Numbered from the stretch's first letter, positions 1 through 13,666 are shown. The stretch is DNA of 64,000 nt from Serilophus lunatus (GCA_013399895.1 VXBA01001650.1:689735-753734); one strand, 5' to 3'. The notes: generated by a model from the letters alone, not told the origin. Numbers and translations: made by a program.

Positions 1-505
1 TTCCCTTTAACTCTCCTGGTTTTGGCAAAGGGCAGCTGTAAAACCCTTATCTGGGGGTTATCACCTTCCATGAACCTGCTCTGCTGCTCTGGCTGAGCTG
101 GGAGAAGCTTCTTTTGTTTCTGAAAAAAAAAAATAACCCGACAACCCCACACTCCTGCTTTATAAATAAAGGATCATTTTATCTCCTGCTGTTCCAGAAG
201 GTGCTGCAGATCCAGTGCCAGCTCCAGGGAGCTGTGGGGAGAGTGGGAATGAATGCCTGTGTCCCACAGGCTGGATGTGGGACACAGCTCCCAGCGTCCT
301 GGAATAGTTTCCATAAAGTGGATGGTGTCAAGGGCACCTCCACAGCAGGAAGGGTCTGGGAGGGACGCATGGGTCAGGGCTGGCTGCCTCTGGGTGTGAA
401 AGGCCACCTGGAATCCATGGAATCTGTGAGTGCAAACTGCAGTTGGATTCATTGAATAATTGGGAGGATGGTCAAAGGGAGCTTTTGGTGATTAACTTTG
501 TGTTT

Positions 506-672
506 CACAGAATCCCAGAAGGTTTGGGCTTGGAAGGGACCTTAAGGATGTTCTAATTCCACCCCCCCTTCCATGAGCAGGGACACCTTCCACTAGCCCA
601 GGAATGTGCAGCACTGTAGCCATCACTTCCAAAACTTTCCTGAAAGAATTTCCTTCACATCCCTATAAAACT
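506..672 (-). repeat. CR1 LINE 3'-end fragment
   Basis: The stretch starts with a degraded CR1 3' terminus in reverse (CAGAATCCCAGAAGGTTTGG) and continues through the GCAGGGACACCTTCCACTAG block typical of CR1. It is moderately diverged. Confidence 0.8.
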
Positions 673-864
673 CACTTTTGATCCACCATCCATGGCAAGG
701 TTTGGTCCTTTAAGGACATAGAAAGTGTGTCTTCACCTCAGGTCTTGCAACAGGGATCAGAACCAGAAAGGGCTGAGGTCAGAGCAGACTCCTGGAGATG
801 AGAGAATTTATTGTCACAATTGAGGTGCTTTGGCCTGGAAAACAGTTGTGTGTCCAGCTTTTCC

Positions 865-893
<29 letters not shown>
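865..893. repeat. ATT microsatellite
   Basis: About nine tandem copies of the trinucleotide ATT. Confidence 0.97.
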
Positions 894-895
<2 letters not shown>

Positions 896-3006
896 CTCAT
901 TCTGTATTGTTTCCACTTCCTGAAGCAATGGCTCTGTTCTTGCTCTGACCTTCCCCCACTTCTTGAGGAATTGTAGGCACAACTCACTGAAATTAGAGGT
1001 GGTGGAGCACAGTTCAGGGGCTGCCACAAGAGCTGTAGTGGGAAGGAAAATTAAAACTCCACTTGACGTGGTCTGCTCTGAAAATGAGCTGAAAACAGCC
1101 CTGCTGGAGTGACTCCCAGTGAGAAGTGTTCAAGAAAATGATGTCTGTTTTAGGAAACCACGCCCAGATTATTGTGTCATGGGCATGTTCCAAAAAGGTT
1201 CAACCTGCAGGTGGAATAGTTCACTCAACAACACAGACTTTGGACTTATTACAGTGGGAACGTGGGAAGAACAGCGTGGCACCTCTGGGGAATATTCTGT
1301 GGGGTCACAAGATGGGCTGTTTTAGGTTTTAAAGGACAAAAATGAGTGGCTCCTCAACATTCCTGCCCTGGGATGTGCAGGGGTTGCTGTGCACCAGTGG
1401 GAACGTGGATCAAACTGGATTGTGGATGCTGTGGACTGGCACCTCCTGAGAAGAGAATATTCAGTCCTCGTGTCAGTATTTCTCTGGAACAGTCCTTTTG
1501 TTCTTAATGAACTCCCTCCTATATCTACAACCTAAACAGGACATGGTTTTGTTCTTTATTTAACCACTGGGAATGAGGAGAGGAGGAAAAGAGGAGATGA
1601 GAGGGTTGTAAATTAAAGGGGCATTTGATTCATAAAATCAAATTTTATGATTCCCAGAAATAGCTTGGAAGGCTCATGAAACCATAAGCCCCCAGGATTC
1701 TCCCACCTTCTTTTTCAGTGATTAAGAATTCTTTTTTTCACTTGCAGTTAAACCCACCTGGGGTTTTTTTAGTAAAACTGATCTTTAATGTGTGGCTGGA
1801 TGTCACTGTGGTTCCTTCAACAGGAAAACGTGGAACTGTGGCCAGCTCTGTGTGTGTGACTGTGGATTCCAAAGAGTAACAGAGAAAATTTCCTCTTTGG
1901 GGCCATAGAAATTAAAATTTTTAGAATTAAAAATGCCAATAAAGAGGCAAGAATGGCTTCATGCTGAGACCAACCTCCCCAGGCTGCTGTACCCGGGAGG
2001 GTGCCAGGCTTGACCCCCAGAATCTTGGGGGGGCCTTGATTTCCAGTCCTGTACCATGTTTTTGGCTGCCAGGGAAAATCCTTCTCTGCTTTTTGGTGAT
2101 GATGGAAATTCTGGATGAGGGCTGAACACGATTCCCAGGAGTTTTGGTGTGGGATCTTTTATAGCCCCACTTTGTGTTGGTACAACAGCTTGTACCTATG
2201 GCATGTAGGATCTGAGGCACAGACTCAGAGTGGGATATTCCATGTGGAGGCCAATATAAATATATTTGAGAAAAAAACAGCCCACGTGGGCCAGAGGTGG
2301 AGGGTGAGTGGCTGATGCTGACAGAAACCATGTTACATCCTGCTGCATTACTTCATCCAAGGGAAAATAATACTCCCTCAGTCCTGCCAGGGGCTGGGAG
2401 TCAGGTTATCTGCTGGGAGCATGCCAGGCATGGATTGGGAATGTTTCCAGGGAGAGCTGGACTTATCCTCTTCACTGGGGCTTTGATCTGGGCTGTTGTG
2501 CCACTGTCTCACCTTTCCCCTGGCTCTCATTATCCTGCTGCAGTTTTCCCTGGGATATTCCTGTAGCATCCCAGCCAGTGAGGTGGGTGCTGAGGCACCT
2601 GGGTGCACAGTTTTTTGGGAGTCACCCTCTTGGACTTCCCTGAGTGAGAACAAAGAGAGAAAACCTCTGGGAAAATGGGAGTCTAGGGTTTAGGAGACTG
2701 CATTTGTGGCTTGTATTAAATGAATTAGCTGCTATTCCAGTGGGGTTTATCTACCTCAGGGTACTTAGGTGGCTAAATATACCCATTATCTGGGAATCCC
2801 AGGGTCCTTTGCCTCTTTACCTCCTCTTATCTCCCAGAGCACATGTGGGAAACAGGGCCAAAGCAAGATGAAAGGTGAGTTTCCATTGCCTTGACTGGAG
2901 CTGTTTGTGCCCCTTCAGATGCAGCTCAAGTGCCACTGGTCCCCTTGTGTGGGACTGACATCCTGGGATGAGCAGCCCCCAAGTGGCCTGGAACAACACA
3001 GGGAAG

Positions 3007-3190
3007 AGAATCCTGGAATGGTTTGGGTGGAGAGGAATCCAGTCCCACCCCACTTTCCATTATCCCAACCTGGCCTTGGACACTCCCAGGGATCCAGGGG
3101 CAGCCACAGCTTCTCTGGGAAATCCATTCCAGGGCCTCCCCACCCTCCCAGCCAGGAATTCCTTCCCAAACTCCAGTTATTCTTTGCTGT
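3007..3190 (-). repeat. CR1 LINE 3'-end fragment
   Basis: The fragment contains GAATGGTTTGGG, the GGACACTCCCAGGGATCCAG block and the AGCCAGGAATTCCTTCC block, in CR1 reverse order. The middle is shortened relative to the other copies in the window. Confidence 0.88.
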
Positions 3191-3944
3191 GGCCCTGCAC
3201 CATCCACTGATTTCCATGTGAGCTGCCATCACGTGGCTCCTTTGCCATGGAGCTCCTACCAATTAAGTAGGTTAAATTGTATTTTGTTATGCTGCTAAGT
3301 GCATAGAAAAGAAGCTGTCCTGTAGCTTAGAGAAAGATTGACCTTAGAAAGTGCTTTTGACTCTTAAAAGGGTATCTGATAAATATTTTTCCAGATTTGA
3401 GCTCCTTTATCTGCCTGTAGAGCAAACAGAAACCTTCTGTCTGCCTGTGGCTCTGGGGAAAGGCAGGACACAGGATGGAGACTTGGTTGTATTATCTGGA
3501 AACAAATGAATTCCAGCCATGTCAATATTTTTGAAGTGGGGAGGGAGAAGGGACTGAGGTACATTATGACTCGGGCACGTGGAGCTGGAGTTCCCTAAGG
3601 AAAAGACAATGTGCTCTTTAAGAACTGGGTTTGTTTTTCCTTCTGTGCAGGATCTGCCATAGCAGCTCCATATGGGAATGAATGTCTGGGGTAGGGAATG
3701 GCCAGTGAGTATCTGAGGAGTGTTTGGACTTTCCAGGTGCATAGTCTGTAATCCCTGACGTGGCACATGGGATTTGTACCAAGATCCCGGGATATGGGGG
3801 GGGTTTAGTGTGAGGATAACACTGAGAAATGCATTTATGTTGTTGTTATATCAAGACTTTACTGCCTTCATTTCTGTACCAAGACCTTGTTGCCATGTTT
3901 CAGCCCTGTGGTTGTAGGAACTTGTCAAATCCCACACAGACTCC

Positions 3945-4005
3945 TGGTTACTGGTTGGAGTCCAAGATCTTGGAATTCTTTTCCAACCTTTATGATTCTG
4001 AGGGG
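3945..4005 (+). repeat. CR1 LINE 3'-terminal remnant
   Basis: The stretch matches only the extreme CR1 3' end: TTGGAGTCCAAGATCTTGG, then TTTTCCAACC and TATGATTCTGAGG. Confidence 0.65.
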
Positions 4006-5977
4006 GCTGATACTTAGGGTACATACATAGGATACATTTTCCTTTCTCTACCTGAACATCTCAGTTACCAATGTTTCTGCAACACTAAAAAAATCCTGTC
4101 ATTATGGAGTTTAACCCTGAATTACAAACTGGGGGGGTATTTCCCTGATTTTTTTAAAAAGGGGAAAAATGAGGATGATTGTGAAGCTTCTCCTGTTTGC
4201 CACTAGAACTTAAAACCAGGAAAGGCTGGAAAGTTGCATGGCTGATCATCTCCTTCAGGCTGTGGTGTTCATGGAGATATTCTTCAACTGTTGTATTAAA
4301 AAATAATAAATATCATTAAGCACAGTTGGCAGCCTGTGTCTGCCCAAATAGTCAGACCCACCAAGGATTGTTCCCATTAGTGCCATACATCCTGAATGTT
4401 TTCCCATATTTCATGTGGTCATTCCAGGTAACAACTATTTGGAAGCCAACTCAAAAATTCCTTGTGGAGCTGCTGAAGGATTTCAGCAGTTCAGGCCAAA
4501 CCACTGGATTTCTGTGAAACATTCCACTTGCCGTGTTTTCTCTTTTAAGACAATTTTAATTAAAAAATTCTCATTTAGCTTTAATCAGAAGGGCATTTTA
4601 AGTGGCTTAGAAGGATTTCTTGGAGGAGATCCTGTGAGGAGAGATGTGACATTAGTGCAGTGCCATGAATTTCACCCATCCTGGCCCGTGGCAGGTTTCA
4701 GTCCTGGCTCAACAGAGCCTGGCTTTGTGCTGCTTGACTTGGGAAAGGACTTGCCCTCAAAGAGGACAAATGAAAAATGCCAGTTTAGTGTCTCAGATTC
4801 AGAGAGAGTCCAAAACTTACTCTCAGAGATGATTGATGTGTCACTTTACTTGTGTCTTTATACAACCCAGTACCTTCTTCAATGGCTCTTCACCTGTGAG
4901 TTGCTAAATTAGAGGTGGATGCTGGTTTTGGGGACAAGGGTTGTGTTTTATAATATAAAATACAGGCTTTTGGAGCTTTTTATTCTATTTTGGGGGTTCC
5001 TGGTCTACACACAAGAAAGCTAAAGAACTGGAACCCAAGCACCCTGATTTCCCTCCCCAGCAGCCTGTGGTGGGATGACAGTGACCCCAGGACTGGTATT
5101 GCAGGAGGAAACATTGCTGGAATTTCTCTGGTCCCCATCAGCACTACTGCCCAGTGTGTTACTTCTGGGGAGGAGGGAGAAAGGTCTTTATAAGATGTAG
5201 GAGGAAAGAAGAGAAATAATTCTATAACCTGTGTCATGTATTTCTGATATAAAATGGTGTCTCCTTGTCATGCAAAGAATTGAATGTAATTAAGTCAGTA
5301 AAAAATGACAAATGAAATTGGGACTCAGTCGTCTCATTATGATTTTCTGAAGGAGAAAATTAAACTCCTGGCACACAGAGCAAGTGTGTTTCAAAGTCTG
5401 GCATGGTCCTGTTTCACTTAAAAACCTGCAGCACGTGGTGGCTCAGTGCTGTTGGATTTCCCTGGGCCGTGGGAGTGGGTCAGTGTCAGGGGTGGAATAA
5501 AGAATTACTCACACATTGCAGAAGGCAGTGGATGTCTGAGGTCATCTCCGAGGTACAGCGAGGTTCCCTGTGCTCTCAAGCCCTTAATTGGAAGGGAAAT
5601 CCTATTTAAAGGCCTATAATGTTTCTGTGGTCGCAGTAAAATGTCTTGCATAACAGGGTAATAAAATCTCAGTGGGCAAATCTCAATCTCCTCCTCATTT
5701 TGTTCTTTTACTTCAGTGCCCAGCTGGTGTTGATATTCCTTAAGCAAATCCTCTTCTGCTCCTTTCAGTTTATGCTGGTGGGGACCAAGGGAAGCAGGAG
5801 CAGTGAGGGATCTGGCAGGTCCTGGTGGCTCAGCTCTGGGCACAACTTCAAGCAGGTTTTTGGTTTGTCTGCCAGCCTGGCTTTTCAGTGGGCTGGAAAA
5901 GGAATTAAGATGAAACACTTGTAGTGAAAGCTCCAGTTGCTTGTGGTAGGAATTAGTCAAGAGAACAAAACCTAGGA

Positions 5978-6006
5978 GTAATAATAATAATAATAATAAT
6001 AATAAT
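5978..6006. repeat. TAA microsatellite
   Basis: About nine or ten tandem copies of TAA. Confidence 0.97.
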
Positions 6007-6320
6007 TACAATCTTGCAAACAAAGCCTGGGTCCCTGGAGGGGGGAGGCAGCATCTGGGGGATGGGTTGGTTTCCTGTCCTGGGCTTTATTTCACCCACA
6101 TGAAAAGTTAACTCTACCCCCTTCTTCCCTCCCCACCTCCCCATGGGCAGGCTGGGCTCCTCCTCCCCTTCAGATGGACTCAGTGCCCACCCAGCCTTTG
6201 ATTTGGTCCCTGGTGAGACATCCCAGGGCTGGGATCTGGAGCCCTGTGCTGGGGCACAGCTTGTCCCTCACAATCACTGCCCCAGCTGGGAGCTGGGCAG
6301 CTCCAAAACTTCCTTTCTTA

Positions 6321-6585
6321 CAGAATTCCAGTTGGTTTGGGTTGGGAAGAACCTTAAAAACCATCCAGTTCCACCCCCTGCCCTGGGCAGGGACATCTCC
6401 CACTGTCCCGGGGATCCCAACCTGCCCTTGGACACTCCCAGGGATCCAGGGGCAGCCACAGCTCCTCTGGGAATTCCAGCCCAGCCCCTCCCCACCCTCC
6501 CAGCCAGGAATCCCTTCCTAATCTTTAATCTAAACCTACTCTTTTCCAGTTTGAACCCACTCACCCTTGTCCTTAATCCCCCCCG
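6321..6585 (-). repeat. CR1 LINE 3'-end fragment, long GC-rich type
   Basis: The fragment runs from CAGAATTCCAGTTGGTTTGG through the GCAGGGACATCTCCCACTGT, GGATCCAGGGGCAGCCACAG and CCAGCCAGGAATCCCTTCC blocks to the TTGAACCCACTCACCCTTGT block. It is one of the most complete CR1 tails in the window. Confidence 0.93.
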
Positions 6586-7139
6586 TGTATCTTTAGATCT
6601 TCTGATAAATGTTTCTGTGTTATGGATGTCTCTCCTTTGACCTTGGACAATGTCCCACCTCCCTCGGGCTGATGTTCTGCTGGGAACAGGCTCTCCCTCT
6701 CCCGAGGAAGGATGAGTGCAGGTGTGCTCCCAGGTTCCTTGTGCTCAAATGGGTTTTTCCTGTGAAAAACACTTGAAAATCAGCCATTAAAAGGGACATC
6801 CTTGGCAGCCACATAATCAGCCAAGTGAGGAGTGTTGTGAGCCCCATGAGGAGGGGGCTGTGGAAGCTGAAACTGGAAGGAACACTCCTCACTCCTTGTG
6901 CAAGGACGTGTCAATCATCCCAAACTCAACCTCAGAGTTTGTTCCAGGCTTCCACAACCTTTGTGACAACCAGTGCTTTCAGAGCTGGGGCAAGTGTTTG
7001 TTCCCATTTGAAAAATGGGAATAACTGTCTTGACCCAAGGTGCTTTCATCAGTGGAAAACCTTGGGAATGAGTTTTGCCATCAAGATAAGACTGCTCAGC
7101 CGGGCTGTGAGTAGTTACTACTCACTCACAGTCTGTGTA

Positions 7140-7460
7140 ACTCCATCGCAGAGTCATTAAGTGCCGGGGAGAAGATTATAAGGTGTTACATTATTTATCC
7201 TGATAATTAAAACCACTCCTGACATTCCCTTCAAAGCGAAACCCCTTTGACTTCAGATCCTGCGAAAGGAGTTAATCATCCATTTCTGAAGGTGTCAAGT
7301 TTATTGATCTTGTTAACAGGAAAATGTGTGTGGTTACCTGGGTGAGGAAGGAAAGCACTTATCATCTGAGCTGATCTTGAGTGCTGGTTTTGCTGCCTGA
7401 GCCAACCAAGTGCTCAGCAGAAATCAATCTCAACTGTTACCTGCCCTAGTTTTCAGCCAA
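7140..7460. promoter_or_regulatory. Possible intronic regulatory stretch with a TCF/LEF-like motif
   Basis: This repeat-free stretch holds clustered short motifs: CCCCTTTGAC at 7242-7251 (TCF/LEF-like on the reverse strand), GATAATTAAAACC, GTTAATCATC and TTGTTAACAGG. It reads like conserved noncoding DNA, but no conservation data are available here, so this is a guess. Confidence 0.25.
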
Positions 7461-9649
7461 ATCTCCTGTGGGTAAATTTACTTTACACAAATACGTTTTC
7501 TCTCAGTCCTGATTTTGCTGGAGGTGAATGGGCACATTCTTTTGCCAGGGTTCTGCCCAGCACTGAGCGCCCAGAACACTTTGCAAGCCCCTTTGGAGGT
7601 CCACAGCTCCTTTAGAGATTTGGAGGTCCCCCACTCACAGGCTGTTATGGCCCAAATCCCGTGGGTTTGAGTTAATGAGGGCACATCTTGGAGGAGAAAA
7701 TAGAAAAAAGGAGTGTCATGTTGGTTTTAACTTCTGCTCTTTGAGATCCTAAATATCCAACCACTGTTACCTTTACAACCCAACTCTTGGCTTGGCCAAA
7801 GTGCTGCTGAGGGGCCTCTTTTCCCTAAACTCCTGGGAATTGCCCCCAGCTCTGTTGGCACCTCCAATCCTGGGTTGGCTGGGCTTTGTTTCAGCCAGTC
7901 TTGGATGGTGTGAGGCCAGAAGATGAGGAGTCATTTGGGTCTTCCCAGGATTTGTGTGAGACCCAACAGTGCAGGGGCTGCACGACGGTCATGAAGAGCT
8001 CCTGGAGATGTTGTCTCTTCCAATTCCTGGGTGGAAGCTGCCTTCACCTGCCTGCCATTAAAAGATTTGGCTTTAGTAGGGGCTCTCTAATGTCTTCTGC
8101 AGCTACTTTTGGAATAGAAACTGTTTTGTTGTATTTTAAATAAATGAATACCTTTAATTCTTCGTTATTGGTGATGGTTCCACCATTTCCGTCTTGAGAG
8201 ACACAAGATGAATTTTAGCAGGAACTCTTAATCTTGGACTTAGAAGCCTCTTCTGTTCTGTTTGGCAGCTGTGATAATTTCTTGTCCAACCTTTGCTTCT
8301 TACGGTAATTTTTTGTGATTTATTCAAAGTTTGGTGATGCCAGTTTTTCCTCCTTGGTGGATGCGAATTATCCCAGGCACAAGGAGCAGGTGGGGGTTTG
8401 CCCTTCCATGAGTGTCCTGTCTTTTGCAGGTTGGAAAAGAGGAAAAGATAATGAGGGGAAGTGTTATTCTAACAGTGCTAAATGTGAAGGAAGGCTCTGG
8501 GGAATGTTTGCTTGGTGTTGAGTTGGCATCAGGAGCCGTGACCGTGTCAGTCTGATCTCTGCTGTTTGGAGATAAACCCGAAGGAACTCCCTGGGTTTCT
8601 GTGGAGCAGCTCCACGTTTTTCCTTGAACAACATGGGGTTGTTACTCCATCCTTGACACAGAAAGCGCTTCAGACAAAACAGGCCAAAATAGTCTTGCCA
8701 AAATTAAGCTCCTTGGCTGGATGAGAGGAGCAGAGGTGAGGGAACACCAGGATTTCCTTTGGCTCACATGGATCACTCTGCTCCACAGATGGGGTGTGTG
8801 CCTGCTCTTTAAATGGTGTTTGGCTTAATCCTCATTTAATTGTTTCATGCAGTTGTAAAATACATGTTTTCCATTACAAGCCCACGATAAGAGTATTGCT
8901 ACAAACCAGCATTTCACCTACTCAGAGATAAAAAGATTTGAGAAAGTACAACAGCTAAAGTGTGCCAGGACAGGCTTTATTAAAACAAGGTTCTGGAAAC
9001 AGTTCTGTTATCTTAAATAATATTTTCCTAGTGAGGGAATGCATTAATAGCATGTGTTTCATGCATTTAAGCTTATCAATACCAATTAATTTCAGATTTA
9101 CAGCTGAAATGTTGGTGTCACTCAGCTCAGCCACCACTCCATGAGGGAGGAAGTCTGGCAGATAACGAGTTCCTTGGATATAATTGGCATCAAAGTATCC
9201 AAGTAATCCTGTGTAAAATGTCTTAGGAATTCGTGGCAAAGTAAAAGAATTACTTAACATAATGGAAAATCCGATAGAGTTACTATTCCTAGTTACTGAC
9301 TGGTTGGAATCATAAAATAAAGAAAGAAATTGGGATAGTTTTTATGGTGGTAAATATCAGAAAACTGCACATCCTAAAATTCAGGCGGGTCCAGAAAAAG
9401 ATGTGCCTTTTCAGCCGCAGGGATCCAAAAACTTGCTTGTGTTGGAGGTGAAAAGTGGTTTTTTTCACCTTGAATACATCAATTATTGGCTGTAAATGAG
9501 CTGCAAAGGGATGTTATTTTAGGTGATTTTTACAAACACCTCGCTGCAAAGAAACTGGGCTTTTCTTTGAGTTGCTCAGAGAAAAGATTTAAACTTGTTG
9601 AGTATCCAACTGCTTGGCCCTGCAAAAGTAAGTTTCCATCTTTATTTAC

Positions 9650-9673
9650 AAAAAAAAAAAAAAAAAAAAAAAA
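9650..9673. repeat. Poly(A) run
   Basis: Twenty-four consecutive A bases. No repeat element or retrocopy was recognised directly upstream. Confidence 0.95.
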
Positions 9674-11742
9674 TGTTAAAATTAACTTAATAATTCTTTT
9701 AATGCTGCTGCCAGAACACAGACAGGAAAACATGTTGCAACATCTTCCCTCTTTTGGGATAACAGCAGGAAAAAGCAGTGACTGCCTTTTATTCCCCTAG
9801 AAACTGAAATTTTGGAAGGGATTTGACCCATCTGTGAGGAGAAAACTGCCCCTTTTACACAGTTCTGTGTTCAAAGCAGGACTTCCAGAATATAGGGCTT
9901 GGCATCCTTCTCAGGGCCATGCAGAATGTGAATATTTGGGCTCTAAATTCTGAATATCACAGCCCTGCACTCTGAAACCCAACTGGTTTGGTCCCAGGGT
10001 GGGTCCTGGAGTGGAGTTGCTTCCCAGTGGTTCTTTGGAAAGAGGGAAAAGGGTTTGAAACAAAATAAACAGGTTCTCTGGGCCTCATCCAGTTACCACA
10101 GAGGGACAGCTCTTTATATCCACTGGAGCCTATTTTTCACTCGTGTTTGTTGTCTTAAGAATGAGTTTCTTATCTCCAAAAAGATCTTTTTCACCAGCTC
10201 TTCCCAATTTAACACAACTCCTGGTGCCCCTTGGAGCAGTTCCCAGCTGAGGAGCCTCTGTCTGTGTGTCTGACAGCAGCAAGTTCAGGACAGACCTGCA
10301 AATGATGTCAGCTTGGAGTGTTTTCATAGTTGTTCAACTGCTTAAAATGGGTTTGGATTGATCCCATAAACCCAACAACCCCCAAAATGTGGAGAAAACC
10401 CCACCCTGACATCATCCCTCTCACCCAGTCCCTTTTCCCTGGGAGCAGAGCCCTGACCTCCCTCCATCTCCCCCCTCCTCAGGGAGGTCTTGGTGAAATA
10501 AAAAAAGACAAAACAGCTAATTTTGATATCAATTTGAGCTTATGGTGGTTACTGTTATTTTTACAGTGGTTGTGGGCTCTGGTAGTTACTGATGGGTGCA
10601 AATTTTTGGTCAAACAAAAGCTAATATTGGACATATTATTTTTAATTAACTTGTGCTGAGGCATGTGTTTCACTTTTAATTCAAGTGTCACATTTGGGAA
10701 GTCTGGTTCTCATCATGCTTAAGGTTAAAATATTAGGTCAGCAGAAGAAAGAACTGTTTGAGGCCCATAAGACAAATTAAATGTTAGAAGGAAGGAGAGG
10801 GGAGGGAGGAGCAGAAATAAAGCTGTGACTTCAGAAAAGAAGGAAAAGCAGGAAAGACTTAGTGAGAGATAAAATGGGCTGCAGCAGGTCTGAAACTCAT
10901 TTTGCAGTGGTCAAAATTAGTTTTTGTGTGAGTTTGGAATAGTTCAAAGCTGTGTTTGCAGGATGGTGCTTCCTAAAAGAACTCCCTCCCAGGAAAAGAA
11001 CAGTTTGATCTGGGAATAACCCAGGTCTCTGGAGAATGGGAAGTTTGGATGTTCTTCCATAGAAGAGAAATTAAAAACAAAATGCATAGGATGGAAAAAA
11101 ATAGCTTGAAAATAATTTCCCATATGGAAGGAATGGGATGTTTGAGGGGCTCCTTGGATCTGGTGGTTTGGTGGGAAGGGAGATGGGGTTGGGACACACT
11201 TGGAGACTGCTCAGAAAATGGGCAAAAATCTGAGGGATGGGGCCAAGACACTTGTAAATTTAATAATAAAATTTTAATTAAACAGTACTAATAATCATGC
11301 CACAATATAAAATGATAAAAGAGATAATTAATTACAAAATTATTAATATCTAAATATTTAAACATGTGAAGTTGTCCAAATTGTGTGGTGTAAGGGTGTT
11401 CTAATCTTGCTAAAAGCCATCTCAGAGCATTAGTCTTTTATGTTTCCTTACACTACATTCACCCTGACGATGTCAAGGGCCTTTTTTCCACTGAAATTTG
11501 TACTGTTTCAGTCCAAAATGGGCATCACAGAAGCTGAAAGAGCCATTGAGAATACCCACATTTCAACAAATACCTCATTTAGGTTCAGATTAAATGGGTT
11601 TAAATTTCTAATTATTGAACATAAAATCTCACACAGTTGTTAAGTATTTGTTTAAAAAATTAAGCAAAGAGTTGGTTTTGTTTTCTTTTTTAACCAGTTC
11701 TTCCTCTTCCTCCTTTGTCTTAGTGTGTCAATGTGTAGGATG

Positions 11743-12318
11743 TGGATGGGATATTGGATAGGGGGAATGGGATATGGGATATGGGATATGGGATATGGNN
11801 NNNNNNNNNNNNNNNNNNNNNNNNNNNNNNNNNNNNNNNNNNNNNNNNNNNNNNNNNNNNNNNNNNNNNNNNNNNNNNNNNNNNNNNNNNNNNNNNNNNN
11901 NNNNNNNNNNNNNNNNNNNNNNNNNNNNNNNNNNNNNNNNNNNNNNNNNNNNNNNNNNNNNNNNNNNNNNNNNNNNNNNNNNNNNNNNNNNNNNNNNNNN
12001 NNNNNNNNNNNNNNNNNNNNNNNNNNNNNNNNNNNNNNNNNNNNNNNNNNNNNNNNNNNNNNNNNNNNNNNNNNNNNNNNNNNNNNNNNNNNNNNNNNNN
12101 NNNNNNNNNNNNNNNNNNNNNNNNNNNNNGATAAGGGATATGGGATATGGGGGATGGGATATGGGGAATGGGATATGGGTGATGGGGAATGGGATATGGG
12201 ATATGGGGAATGGGATATGAGATATGGGATATGGAATATGGGGAATGGGATAAGGGATATGGGATATGGGGGATGGGATATGGGATATGGAGAATGGGAT
12301 ATGGGATATGGGATATGG
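11743..12318. repeat. GGGATAT minisatellite containing an assembly gap
   Basis: Both flanks of the gap consist of GGGATAT repeats with variants GGGGAAT, GGGGGAT and GGGATAA. Runs of three G separated by four bases recur many times. The array accounts for the long open frames here on both strands, which are not genes. Confidence 0.95.
11799..12129. other. Assembly gap of N
   Basis: There are 331 N inside the GGGATAT array. The true length is unknown and the array could be much longer than drawn. Confidence 0.99.
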
Positions 12319-13049
12319 TCCAGTCCCATCCATCCTCTCCAAGGCCCAATATCCCTGTGGGGCAGAGGGGTCTGGTGTCACTCAGGGCAGAGATGTTTTA
12401 TGGGATGAAGATGATGCTCATTCCATCAAAACCTCCTTATCTGGAGCTCGATTCCCGATGGGAGGTGGAGAAGGACCATGAGATCACTGCAGCTCCGGGA
12501 GGGAATCCAGGAGGAGGAGGGAGGGAATGTGTTTTCCTGGACAGCACAAAGCTTTGATAGAAGAGGCAGCATTTAGGGCCTGTAATCTTGACTGCTCTTT
12601 AAAACCATCCCCCTTTTTTCATTCCCTCTTCATCCAGAAACTTGGAGGAGCCGACCTTCCAAACATAACCTTAAAATAGCTTTATTTTACACCAACAAAA
12701 CGCGAGGGGAAGAGGTTCCCTGCCATTTCCATAACCACGAGCAGATGATTTGCACTTCATCCTGAATAACGATGTCAGAAATGTGCCAGGAAAGATCCAA
12801 AGGCTGTTCCCAGGGTTGTTCCCTAACCAGCTGCAGCTGCTGAGCGAGCACAGCACCCTCTCCTGCTGGGAATGGCTTTGCAGTTCTGCTCAGAAAGGGA
12901 TAATTCGAGGGTTTCAGAGGAGGAAACCAGTGACTCTCAGAGTTGATCGATTTACCAATATTTAGATTCAATATTTAGAACTCAATTCCTCTAAAGGAAT
13001 GGGCTTAGGTTGGAAATGTGGAGGTGCATGGCTTTGGTGTGGGGCAGCT

Positions 13050-13190
13050 TTGGGAGCAGCTCTGGAAAGGGCACAGGAGTGTCCCTGTGCTCCATGTGGA
13101 TCCCTGGACATGCTCTGCTCACTCTTCTGTCCTGCACTCCCTTTTTTCCCTGGAAGAGAGGAATAGAAACACTTGGTTGTCCGAAATTGA
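13050..13190. repeat. Unclassified dispersed repeat, copy 1
   Basis: This stretch shares many blocks in the same order with 14452-14612, including GCAGCTCTGGAAAGGG, TCTGCTCAC-CTTCTGTCC and TTCCCTGGAAGAG followed by CACTTG-TTGTC. The family was not recognised. Confidence 0.65.
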
Positions 13191-13666
13191 GCTGTTCCTT
13201 CTTGTCATTGAGCTTTTCCAGGCAGCTCTTGCCTCCCAAAAGGAGTTGTCCCGATAGAGACACTAAAAATTCCTTGTGATGCCAAAGGAAAACAGGCAGT
13301 AATTGCTTTGGAATATCCCTGCCAAGGGATTAAATGCAGGAGGGATGTGTTTTATGAGCTCCCAGGGCTGTGGGTGCTGCCAGGAAAGGCATGGCAGGGT
13401 TTGTGTCTCTGGGAAATGCTCACACCAAGATGTTTGGGGAATTGTAGGATTTGGAGGGGATCATGGAATTGTCTCTGTCCCAGTTTGAGTGGAGAATGGC
13501 CCTGATGTGGCCTCAGTGCTGTCCCGTGTTCAAAGCTGGAATTTTGGATTCTTCATCCGTGGCTGGATTGGAGGCAGCATGTGAAGCAGCCATCAGGCTG
13601 GAATGTGAGATCACAACTAAATAACGGAGTTACTGAGGCACATCTTCACTATTTAGTGATGTTTTG

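Noticed and set aside
4415..4912. 165-codon frame in the upstream intron
   Set aside because: It has no recognisable domain and no good splice context. A frame this long is plausible by chance in 64 kb.
9650..9673. Poly(A) run as the tail of a processed gene copy
   Set aside because: No coding or transcript-like sequence was recognised upstream and no target-site duplication was seen.
11652..12408. Several long frames on both strands
   Set aside because: They consist of the GGGATAT minisatellite and the run of N translated as unknown residues.
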